Part shown: piece after piece, positions 56,059 through 64,000 of the stretch
How positions within the stretch are numbered: position 1 is the stretch's first letter
Layout: each line of letters starts with the position of its first letter
Assembly (NCBI GenBank): GCA_963693365.1
Contig: CAVNZM010000001.1
Span: 21,452,001-21,516,000 of the forward strand
Source: Amoebidium appalachense
Lineage: Eukaryota > Ichthyosporea
Direction: 5' to 3'
DNA: 64,000 nt
Position numbers and translations under genes: made by a program
The notes under the pieces: generated by a model
What the model was told of the DNA's origin: nothing
The model's input: only the letters and a program-made list of their open reading frames with translations
The model's database searches: none

Positions 56059-59000
56059 CTATAATTTTGTAGTGATGTGTTTCTCAAGCCAATCAATACA
56101 TCTAATAAACAGGTCGTAGTTACGCGTGTTTAGTATAAAATCAAGGATGTTGTAATTTACAGGTAGGCTATCTTTCTGGGTGTCTGTTGTGAATGTGACG
56201 TGTGTGTGTTGCGGTATTATGTGGTCTATCAAACTACATTTGGCGATACATGACCGGTTAAACTGGTGTGTGTGTGTGTTGTTTGGGCATGCAAATGATG
56301 CCACCTTATACTTATTAGATCTCCACTGTATAGCACGTGTACAGTAAAAGCGTGGTAATTGATCAATAATACCATCAGCTAGAGAAAGACCAGTTCTACA
56401 GGAAGGTAATATGTATTTAGGTGTTATACACTTGCGAGTGCCATATTTGGCAATATGGTTGAGGCGGTCAGTATATATAAAACGAGACATAAGGCTTAGT
56501 TTTTCAAGGTGTATGCTTTCATCGGGTCTAGTGTCGTGTGGTATCTTTTTCCATTTGTTATATTGCGTGATTATCTTGTGATTGTGTACATGTTTAATAA
56601 GTAAGTGGCAGTCCAAAGTCACACACACACTATTGCGGGGTTTATTTGTATTTGTGCCCAGGGGAGAAGGGGAGAGAGAGGGGAGGAAAGAGGGGAGAGG
56701 TGAGGAGGGGACAGGTCGGATAGAGAAGAGAGGGTGGGAGGGCAAATACTTCTTTAAGCGGCTTATGTGCTTATTGAATTTCAGCGCGAGATAGGATACT
56801 CTAGCAGCTATTGGGACCAGACCATATATCGAGAGCGTTACAGGCCCAGGTTTACAACAGTTGTTAGATAGAAAGGAGGCAACTTCTGCTTCAAGGAAAT
56901 TTGCCAAGGGTTTAAGCGCTCTAGTTCTCTCTTTCTTGATCCAAGCGGCGAGAAGGGGTAAACCATATTCACATGCCGGGAAGACAAAAGTGCGAATAAA
57001 TGTAAGTCTAATAGAAGGATGGAGGGGTGTGTCTTTAAAAATATTAGCCGAGAAGAAAGCTAACCGCTTACGAGCCAACTCTACCCTCTTTTCGACCATA
57101 TGGGGAAACATAACACCAACAGAATCAACCGGAACACCAAGATATTTGTATTCTGGAACTATAGGTACAGGTTTAGATGATAATGTAAATGTGTGTAAAT
57201 TGTTAGCTATATCAGGTACAAGAACACCACATTTGTCTATGTTAAGGATCATAAGGTTTGCCTTGCACCACTCTGACACTACATCGAACAATCTTTGCAG
57301 GCGTCTAGGGGTACGGGCAAGGAGGGACAGATCATCAGCATAGAGAAGTGCAGGCGGAAAGTTATTAATAGGGTCATCGTTTTCGGCGTAAATCTTGACA
57401 GCCAAATCATCTATAAATAGGTTAAACAAAAAGGGGCTAAGCAATGAACCCTGCAAGAGACCTCTAGTACGAGCAAAACCATATGAAAGATGCCCATTAA
57501 CCACAGCTCTACCATAGGTTTGAGACAAGAGTGCTTCTAACAGAACACCAATGCAGTGTGGTACACCCCGTGCAGCAAGCTTTTCCCATAGGAGACCAGG
57601 GGAGACAGAATCGTAAGCAGTTTTCCAATCAATAAAGCCAACATATTGTGCACCAACTTGCATAGAATCGTGCAGTGCCATTATTTGAACATAACATGAA
57701 TTGTTTTTACGAAAAGCGGATTGGCATGGGTGTATGTGAAGAATAGATTGAAACCTAGGGTGGTGTGCAAATAACCTAAGTAAGCAAGCTTCAAAGAATC
57801 TACGAACAACCTGGGTTAGTGTAATGGGGCGAAAGGATGATATGGGGCCCTCAGAGTCCTTCTTAACTATGGGGATCACTAAGGTATCTAACCAAGATGA
57901 CGGGACTGTATGTCCACATTTAACACACCAAGAAAAGAGAGAGCTTAACATGATAGTAAGATCAGGTTTAATAGCACGATCACTTTCCTTTTGTGGGTAG
58001 GAGGGAACAAGGATTTTAAGAAACCCAGCAGGGAGTCCATCAGGTCCACAAGACTTACTAGAGCTATAACTAGATATCACAGACCATATGGCATCGGGGC
58101 TGAAAAAGGGGAGGATCGATTCTATGGGGATAGATGGGTCTACAGGCCACACAATAGGTTTCTGAGCGGGGGTCCTATCTTTAAACAGTTCCGAGAAATA
58201 CTTATCAGAGTCTATGAGGGGGTCTCCAGTGGTATCACCAATAATACGAGCAGGGGGGCCAAATCGATTCATACTAGCAAGCCGGCGCAAGCTTTCCTTT
58301 TGAGACAGGGGTTCACCTAGTCTAGCGGGAGTGGTGTTTGGTAACAAGAGAGCATCGGGATATTCCTTCCTACCACCGCCAGCATAATCACCGAGATCTA
58401 TCAAATCATCAACAATAAAGTTAGTGCATGTATCTAGTACGAGATGTGAATCTGGCCTGGCTTGTGCAGATTCTAATAGGCGCATATATATAGGGTGTTT
58501 CGTAGCATAGCATACACATACATCAACTCTACCCCACTGTGACTTAAGCTGGGATAGACGGAGGCGAAAGGTGGGAGGAGGAGGGGGGAGCAGATCAAGG
58601 GAGATCTTAGGTAGGAAAAGGATAGGAGAGTGGTCAGATGACCTAGAGAGGTTAGGAGGGAGAGAGAGTTTTGACATGGTTGATGGCCAAAAGGCCACTC
58701 CCCAGTCGGTGTTGTGGGCATGGGATATTTGAGGGAACCGCAAAGTGTGACTTTGGACATACCTTGCTAAAGGGATAGCACGCTCCGGGGGCTTAGATGG
58801 GTACCCGACACTCACTTGCAGTGTGTCTGTGTGGTGGAGTCGCGTGTTAAAATCACCTAAAATAACAGTGGACATTGGTAACTGTGACAACTCGTGAGTC
58901 AATTCGACAACCGACATAGATGGTGGGTAATATACAAAAGTAAAAACATTAGAAAGAAACTCTATAGAAACCGAGAATTCCGTTTTTGCTACCGGTTTGC

Positions 59001-59256
59001 ACTTCACTCTCACGTGTGGTGCGGCAAGTACAATAATGCCGCGGTTTTTCGCGTAACCGGGGTGTGTGGATGTGTCGACCAATGTAGAGTTGAATTTGTT
59101 GTGGTTTTTAAACTGTGTTTCGCAAATCACTGTAAACGTGTGGTTGTTTGTCTGTTGTTGTATGTAGCTGATTTTATCGTCGAGTGTCCCGGGGGGGAGG
59201 CCCTTTTGGGGGCCCAGTGTCCGAGCATTCCAGAAGAAGAAGGATAAATTAGGCAT
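56059..59256 (-). CDS. LINE family 2 ORF2, inverted copy
   Basis: 1,065 residues, same product as 47083-50277 with one inserted codon and a few substitutions (for example KNHNKF for KNHHKF, IESILP for IETILP). Endonuclease motifs (VILGDFN, SDHSPILF) and reverse transcriptase motifs (FIDWKTAYDS, LLYADDLSLLA) are all intact, so the protein would be predicted active if expressed. With ORF1 truncated and no 5' UTR it has no evident promoter of its own. Confidence 0.92.
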   Translation of the reverse strand: MPNLSFFFWNARTLGPQKGLPPGTLDDKISYIQQQTNNHTFTVICETQFKNHNKFNSTLVDTSTHPGYAKNRGIIVLAAPHVRVKCKPVAKTEFSVSIEFLSNVFTFVYYPPSMSVVELTHELSQLPMSTVILGDFNTRLHHTDTLQVSVGYPSKPPERAIPLARYVQSHTLRFPQISHAHNTDWGVAFWPSTMSKLSLPPNLSRSSDHSPILFLPKISLDLLPPPPPTFRLRLSQLKSQWGRVDVCVCYATKHPIYMRLLESAQARPDSHLVLDTCTNFIVDDLIDLGDYAGGGRKEYPDALLLPNTTPARLGEPLSQKESLRRLASMNRFGPPARIIGDTTGDPLIDSDKYFSELFKDRTPAQKPIVWPVDPSIPIESILPFFSPDAIWSVISSYSSSKSCGPDGLPAGFLKILVPSYPQKESDRAIKPDLTIMLSSLFSWCVKCGHTVPSSWLDTLVIPIVKKDSEGPISSFRPITLTQVVRRFFEACLLRLFAHHPRFQSILHIHPCQSAFRKNNSCYVQIMALHDSMQVGAQYVGFIDWKTAYDSVSPGLLWEKLAARGVPHCIGVLLEALLSQTYGRAVVNGHLSYGFARTRGLLQGSLLSPFLFNLFIDDLAVKIYAENDDPINNFPPALLYADDLSLLARTPRRLQRLFDVVSEWCKANLMILNIDKCGVLVPDIANNLHTFTLSSKPVPIVPEYKYLGVPVDSVGVMFPHMVEKRVELARKRLAFFSANIFKDTPLHPSIRLTFIRTFVFPACEYGLPLLAAWIKKERTRALKPLANFLEAEVASFLSNNCCKPGPVTLSIYGLVPIAARVSYLALKFNKHISRLKKYLPSHPLFSIRPVPSSPLPSFLPSLSPSPLGTNTNKPRNSVCVTLDCHLLIKHVHNHKIITQYNKWKKIPHDTRPDESIHLEKLSLMSRFIYTDRLNHIAKYGTRKCITPKYILPSCRTGLSLADGIIDQLPRFYCTRAIQWRSNKYKVASFACPNNTHTHQFNRSCIAKCSLIDHIIPQHTHVTFTTDTQKDSLPVNYNILDFILNTRNYDLFIRCIDWLEKHITTKL

Positions 59257-59425
59257 CGGTTTGGTCCGACACCTGTGGGGTTGGTTCCCACTTGTCGCTT
59301 ACGGGGTCGTATGCACGACCTTCCGCCAGTGCGAACAGTTCGCAGAAGAGCTCGATTTCCATCTCGCATCGGATTTCCATCTCGCATCGGATTTCCATCT
59401 CGCATCGGATTTCCATCTCGCATCG
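59249..59425 (-). pseudogene. LINE family 2 ORF1, C-terminal remnant with 18-bp repeats at its edge
   Basis: Encodes only the last 40 or so residues of ORF1 (IELFCELFALAEGRAYDPV to the stop). At the truncation point the 18-mer GATTTCCATCTCGCATCG (plus strand) occurs four times in tandem, 59354-59425; the plus-strand LINE has it once (about 46966-46983). Confidence 0.88.
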
Positions 59426-59562
59426 GGTTCGCGTGCCGCGGGTTTTTTCCGATTGGACTGTTACTTTCCACGCACGTTTCCACATCAAGCAGAGTCTCCG
59501 GCGGACTACCAGAGCCCACGTCACCATCATAACGCGCCCAGTCGGCTCGCGTCGCTGTGAAA

Positions 59563-59593
<31 letters not shown>

Positions 59594-59760
59594 CTCCCCC
59601 CCCCGCCATACAAAATCAAATGAGTGATATCCCTATTGTTCCAGGGCCACGTTTCCTTCTCCCGCTAGTACTATGACATAGAGTGCTATTACATAGCAAC
59701 ATTTACTTTCAATTATACATACTTTTAATCCGAAGTCCATACATCTGTGTGGTCGCAAGT
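59426..59760 (+). repeat. right flank (b') of the inverted LINE segment
   Basis: Matches 55149-55440: GTTCGCGTGC[CT]GCGGG through CTAGTACTATxACATAGAGT and ACATAGCAACATTTACTTTC. It differs by a C tract with CTCTCCCC inserted at about 59567-59604. Confidence 0.82.
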
Positions 59761-60163
59761 TGTGGAATGCCCGCATGACGCGGGCCTCTAACGATTGGAT
59801 AAAAACATAAGAAACTCAAGCAGCGCCAAGGAATGTTCGCCTGACACGGCCCGCAAATGATTGACGGAGTGCTCTCTCTATTCAGTCGGGGCGTCCTCTA
59901 ATTAGGGGATCACACAAAACACATGTTATCAACATCTTTGGGCCGCTCGACCTGGCATGCGGGACTCTCAAAGTCCACATGTGCATACAACCCCCCCCCC
60001 CCCCCCCCCCCCCTCCCCCTTCCACCCTCCCAAAACATTACACACATTACACCCATCCACCCCACTTGGGTTTGAATTGTACATACGTAGTTATAGAAGA
60101 TTTCTACGAACTCCCTTTAGATAACATGTACAAACATTGCGTGACCCGCGCGCGCGGTTGTTC
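59761..60163. other. intergenic upstream of the gene at 60164
   Basis: GATTGG motifs at about 59793 and 59859, a C tract at 59990-60016, no coding. It is the candidate promoter region for the gene at 60164, inferred from position. Confidence 0.4.
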
Positions 60164-61073
60164 ATGCATATGACACAAGCAAACCTCGTGATCTTATTGC
60201 GGGATCACCTTTTGGGTCCGACACTCACCAAACAAAAGGCGGTCGCATTCCAAATGCACGAGCACATTTTAACGCACACGCTAGCTGTTCAGAACACAGT
60301 CTTTCCAACAAGCAGTGTCGACATGCCGAACTTACGGGGTAGAGCCTCAGGGCCCGTAGGGCCCGGTGGCGAAACATTACGTGGGGTGTCGCCGCTTACT
60401 GCAGACTTGGACAGCATGATGCCTCTAGATGAGGACGCAGATTCCTACATCATAACCCCTAAACAGGTATGCATTGCGTCTTACCACCACTCCCTGTTTC
60501 GGTCGCAGGTGCCGCTTTACTCTGAGTAGGCTATCCGTTTGCTTGTATGGCATCGATGCATGTGTGCCCCTAACTTTGAGCTACGTAAGACCGACTGAAC
60601 ACAAAGGTACCTTCTCACATTAGGGGTTTGTGCTGGTGTGGGGTCACTCAGGTCGGATGGCAGGAGGACCTGGAGAGGAACCTTTTTGTATTCCGCGGGC
60701 ACATTCAATTAACAGAAAAATCAATCAAACACGTGCGAAGGCTGGCTAGCAACCACATTGCTCAAACGATTTTGGTGAACGATACGGTTGACGTCCACGA
60801 TAACGATGGGACGCGTTTCTCTGTTCCTCTGACCCCGAAAGACCCTCTGTTAAAAACTTGGTATGATGAAATCAGGCATTTTCTGGGAGACAACGGCCTA
60901 CCATGCAATCTCAAGATTTGCGGTCTCTCAGTTATAGGCAGCAAGCCCAACGGATCACCCCAGGTGTGCCACTGGGATCACAATGTCCATGAGATATTGA
61001 AGAAACAAACCCCATGGCAAGATATACCGTGGTCAATATTCTATCACGTCGAGGATGGGGGCACACTCATTGT
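60164..61073 (+). pseudogene. two-exon gene with a possible 2OG-Fe(II) oxygenase motif, 3' end cut by copia
   Basis: Exon 1 60164-60466 (ATG at 60164 or 60170), donor CAG|GTATGC, intron 185 bp, acceptor CTCAG|GTCGGA, exon 2 from 60652. Phase 0 at the junction. About 240 residues remain before the copia LTR at 61074. Exon 1 encodes MTQANLVILLRDHLLG and a Pro/Gly-rich stretch. Exon 2 has LKICGLSVIGSKPNG followed by PQVCHWDHNVHEIL (His and Asp at about 60970-60978) and PWSIFYHVEDGGTLIVV. The HxD after a beta-strand-like segment resembles the metal-binding half of Fe(II)/2-oxoglutarate dioxygenases; the distal His and Arg would lie past the break, so this stays tentative. Its intron has no C tract. 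Confidence 0.55.
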
Positions 61074-62005
61074 TGTAATACGTAGTATTTACATATTGTA
61101 AGATCTTCTCAGTTCGTGTTATGTTTTCATTCATTTACTTAATGAAAAAGATGTGCTCCTTGTACGTAAATTATGACATCGATCTCCAGTGTATTTGAGT
61201 ACTTGTAATCGTGTTGTGTCGGCTATATTTGTGTGTTTAGATATCGATTACAGCAACTGATTATAGGTACACGAGTCTACCCAGTGAGGAAGAAACGTGT
61301 ACATGTTATGTGTACATGAATATCTTCGGTTATAACTGTGTTTTCATGTTCGTGTTTTCTGTCCTGCTTTCTTTTCTTTTTCCTCTTTCTTCTTCTTTCT
61401 TTTCTCTTTCTTTCTTCTCTTGTTTCCTTTCATTTAATTATATTTCTCTCTCACTAATATACGTTGAGTAGATTTATATTACTCGTTATGTTTTGATTGG
61501 TAGAAAAACACTTAGGTTACACTTTAGCTTGTCAGGCATGATTCATAGCTTAGTCAACCACTTTTGTTTTGTGTGTTGCCGTACTATATCCAATCAGTGG
61601 ACTTAGTCAGAAAATGTCTGAGTCTTTGTAGCCGATGATAGGTTAGAAACATCACCTCTTTCCTCGTTACTCTTCACCTCTTTTCTTTCTTATAGCTGTG
61701 ACCTATGGTGTGTGTTCCCGCGTCTCCGGATCTATCCGGGAAATAATCAGTTAATTGTGATTGGTTATTTTAGACATAGATCTGATTTCCGACTGGTCGG
61801 AAATCATGTATGGATTTAACTTAAGGGAATTTCAGGTATTTATTAGCGATCAAAATAAATTGAGTTCAGTCGTGTCTAAACATTGATGTCTGTTGTGTAC
61901 ACTTCTCCGATCGTTTCCGTGTTTTGTTGTTGTGTGTGTCTGTGGTGTTTTTACCCTGCACCACTGTGTCTCTGCTTACTTCCCAAATACTTATACAATT
62001 TAACA
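61074..62005 (+). repeat. 5' LTR of right copia element
   Basis: About 932 bp, TG at the start (TGTAATACG) and CA at the end (TTTAACA). It contains a pyrimidine-rich stretch (TTTCTTTTCTTTTTCC, about 61370). The next bases, GGTTATGCAGCCC, are where a tRNA primer-binding site should lie, but the tRNA cannot be named by eye. The LTR should hold promoter and polyadenylation signals. Confidence 0.88.
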
Positions 62006-62067
62006 GGTTATGCAGCCCTTTTGCACGCTCCCTACACACATCTAAAACTAGCGCTCGTTTTTCAATC

Positions 62068-64000
62068 ATGGATCCAAACAAAACTGGCGTAAACAAAATC
62101 ACCATGTGGAAAGGTGAAGGGAAGACTGGTCCCGATAGCAAAACCACCTATTTTCAATGGGAAATCATTTTTCTCGGCATGATGACCGGCACTAAAGGTG
62201 TCCGACTCGTGGATGTTGTACTTGCTGACAACTACGTCCCCCCTACCACCGTCGCGGTTGACGGTGAACCCCCCTTCTATGGCTACGGCACTACCGCGGA
62301 ACTCAAGGAGGCCCGCAATTGCCTCCTGCTCCATATGATACAGAACATCGACCCTTCCGTACTCACCACCGTTGCCCAGTACCGTATTGGCATGGACCCT
62401 GAACGGGCCATGTGGAAATTCCGTCAACACTATCTCCAAGGCAAACCCGATCAGATCCGCATCCTTCACCGTCAGTGGGATGCCTGTGCCCTTCAGCCCG
62501 GTGAATCATTCACCACCTACCTGAGCCGTCTGCAGACCATCGTGAACCAGCTCCAGTCTCTTCAAGATGAGTCCATTCACTTCACTCGTCTAGCTGAGAA
62601 GTTCTTCAATGAACTCACCACCAGAGACGACCTCACCCCTGAGTTCAACCATCTTATCGAAGACTATCACTTCGGTGATAAGCTATTCCCCGACTTCGAG
62701 TCCCTCCACAACCACGTCAAGGGCATCGAGTTACGTCAAGACCTCAAGATGCAACTCCGGAGCAACCGTGCCCACCGTGCCTCCAAGTCCAGCATGGCAT
62801 TAAATGCCAGTGCTCCCCCCCGTGATCTTCCTCGCCGTGACTTACGCACCCGACTTGACCGTACCCCTGGTACGGACCTCCGAACTCGTCTCTCCCGACA
62901 GCACACCCGATCCCGTTCCCCCCACCGGCCTGCCTTCCGGTCCACGTCTCGTTCCCCCAGTCGTTCCCGTTTCTCGGGTTCCCGTCGTTCTGATTCCCCG
63001 GCTCGCTCTAACACCCCGTCCGTGAAAGAATGCTCCTACTGCCACGAGCCTGATCACACGATCATCGATTGCCCTGAGCCGAAATGCCGTATGTCCAGAC
63101 ACAACCGTTCCCGTCAAGGCAGTGAGAAATCTGTCTCCTTTGCTTTCTCGGCATACAATGCTAGCTCCGTCCCCGTGTCCCCCGACCCTGCCTGGGATTC
63201 CGGGTGCAACATGACTGTCTGCCCCACCCGTGAGTTCTTCCATGACCTCACTCCCCTTCCGACACCGACTCCCGTTGCTGCCTTCAATGGCACCCCCGTC
63301 TTGGCCACTCACACCGGCCATATCGTCATCAACACCACCACCGACCATGGCACTGCCACCCTTACCATTGAAGCCTACTACACCCCGTCTGGCCAAGCCT
63401 TCCTCATTTCAACATCCCAAGCTGCTGCCGAATACATCAAGGGTGATTTGAACGATGCCTCCACTCCGTCATTCCTCTTCGACCGACTCACCGGCCGTCA
63501 CCTCGTCAACCTCCGTCTACACAACGGTCTGTATTACTTCAAGGACTACACCATTCAACCACCCACTCGTCCTGTGGCTCTGGCTGCCACTACCAGTGTT
63601 AACCCATCCATCTGGCACCATCGTCTGGGGCACCGTGCTATGACCAGCGTCAAGGACATGGTCAAACACGACCTTGTTATTGGTCTCCCCTCCTCTGTCC
63701 TCGACTGTGATGTTCCTGATTGTCATGGCTGCATTATGGGTAAAACCACCAAGGCTCCGTTCAAGGGTGACTGTCCTCACTCCAACATCCCCGGTCATGA
63801 ATGGCATTGGGATTTTTTTGAGCCTACCACAACATCGTACGGAGGTTCCAAGGTTGCTCTCGTCACTGTCTGCCGTGCCTCTGGACTCGTCAAGATCTAC
63901 CCGATGGCCGACCGTACCACCACCCTGGACATTCTCACAGCTCACACCAACCTCGTTGCCACCCATGCCCCCTCCAAAGTTGGTGTTTACCACTTCGACT
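62068..64000 (+). CDS. copia gag-pol polyprotein, intact frame, partial at window end
   Basis: Open from ATG 62068 for about 644 codons to the window edge. Gag region: WKGEGKTGPDSKTTYFQW near the start and KFRQHYLQGKPDQI with a UBN2-like helical layout, then an Arg/Ser-rich basic stretch (SRSPSRSRFSGSRRSDS) and the zinc knuckle CSYCHEPDHTIIDC (about residues 321-334). Protease WDSGC (about 377), GAG-pre-integrase WHHRLGH, then the start of integrase (HWDFFEP with the first catalytic Asp). The T run at about 63814-63820 has seven T, which keeps frame; the left copy has six. It lies 63 bp after the LTR. The codons strongly prefer C at third positions, unlike the LINEs and gene A. Confidence 0.93.
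   Translation, partial: MDPNKTGVNKITMWKGEGKTGPDSKTTYFQWEIIFLGMMTGTKGVRLVDVVLADNYVPPTTVAVDGEPPFYGYGTTAELKEARNCLLLHMIQNIDPSVLTTVAQYRIGMDPERAMWKFRQHYLQGKPDQIRILHRQWDACALQPGESFTTYLSRLQTIVNQLQSLQDESIHFTRLAEKFFNELTTRDDLTPEFNHLIEDYHFGDKLFPDFESLHNHVKGIELRQDLKMQLRSNRAHRASKSSMALNASAPPRDLPRRDLRTRLDRTPGTDLRTRLSRQHTRSRSPHRPAFRSTSRSPSRSRFSGSRRSDSPARSNTPSVKECSYCHEPDHTIIDCPEPKCRMSRHNRSRQGSEKSVSFAFSAYNASSVPVSPDPAWDSGCNMTVCPTREFFHDLTPLPTPTPVAAFNGTPVLATHTGHIVINTTTDHGTATLTIEAYYTPSGQAFLISTSQAAAEYIKGDLNDASTPSFLFDRLTGRHLVNLRLHNGLYYFKDYTIQPPTRPVALAATTSVNPSIWHHRLGHRAMTSVKDMVKHDLVIGLPSSVLDCDVPDCHGCIMGKTTKAPFKGDCPHSNIPGHEWHWDFFEPTTTSYGGSKVALVTVCRASGLVKIYPMADRTTTLDILTAHTNLVATHAPSKVGVYHFD

Larger units (their letters stand above)
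55688..59425 (-). mobile_element. LINE (family 2), inverted copy with non-LINE flank, 5'-truncated
   Basis: Reverse complement of 46966-50650. It includes 195 bp of DNA that lies beyond the poly(A) (55688-55882), the poly(T) (about 55883-55940), all of ORF2 and only about the last 40 codons of ORF1. Differences from the plus copy are few: an extra codon (GHTVPSS versus GHVPSS) and scattered substitutions. There is no poly(A) at the outer end of the carried flank and no long target duplication. Confidence 0.88.
61074..64000 (+). mobile_element. Ty1/copia LTR retrotransposon, 5' part (right copy)
   Basis: 5' LTR followed by gag and the start of pol, continuing past the window end. It is inserted in the exon of the gene at 60164. 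The overlapping part with the left element (62931-64000 versus 1-1070) differs by few substitutions, and the reading frame is intact here. Confidence 0.93.

Noticed and set aside
46116-59425. Two independent LINE insertions
   Set aside because: The shared 195-197 bp beyond the poly(A) and the inverted symmetry fit one duplicated segment better.

Overview
This is intron-bearing eukaryotic DNA from a repeat-dense, probably heterochromatic or pericentromere-like region. Evidence: spliceable genes with GT-AG introns, a Ty1/copia LTR retrotransposon at each end, three APE-type LINEs, three families of tandem satellite with 180-360 bp units, long CA, GA and AT microsatellites, and dozens of pure G or C tracts of up to about 50 nt. 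I saw no operons, Shine-Dalgarno sites, CRISPR arrays or RNA genes. The lineage is uncertain. The Plavaka/KDZ-like transposase suggests a fungus, alga or other protist, but nothing in the window settles this.

Layout. 1-4785: 3' part of a copia element with frameshifts and its 3' LTR, inserted into the last exon of a minus-strand six-exon DUF7869-like gene (4786-9217). 10.06-10.87 kb: purine-rich and AT microsatellites, then a short LINE fragment. 11594-12517: an unrecognised single-exon minus-strand gene. 12.7-14.95 kb: satellite A, about 359 bp per unit. 15525-25395: a minus-strand Plavaka-like transposase gene of nine or more exons, whose last intron holds an array of about 18 units of satellite B (188 bp, paired into 376 bp). 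26154-27651: a plus-strand JmjC-type dioxygenase gene, divergent from the transposase. 28569-36994: a direct segmental duplication of 12707-20866 carrying internal deletions and an apparently intact LINE (32002-36666) nested in satellite B. 37.09-38.40 kb: CA and CCCT microsatellites. 38.41-41.94 kb: satellite C, 182-188 bp per unit. 43.2-45.4 and 51.3-54.07 kb: two partial copies of an unrecognised plus-strand gene (called gene A here). 46116-50453: a second LINE family, repeated in inverted orientation at 55688-59425. 60164-61073: a plus-strand gene with a possible 2OG-Fe(II) motif, cut by the 5' LTR of the right-hand copia element (61074 to the window end).

Main observations. (1) In many introns a long C tract on the RNA-sense strand starts 3-20 nt after the 5' splice site, so tract strand predicts gene strand. 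(2) Joining exons at the predicted splice sites keeps phase across five introns of the DUF7869-like gene and six of the Plavaka-like gene, which gives robust models of two transposase-like genes. (3) The inverted LINE copy moved together with about 195 bp of DNA lying beyond its poly(A) tail, and a paralogous empty site survives at 55065-55440. This points to DNA-level duplication rather than retrotransposition. (4) Gene A lies in a tandem duplication with an exact 2,977 bp offset.
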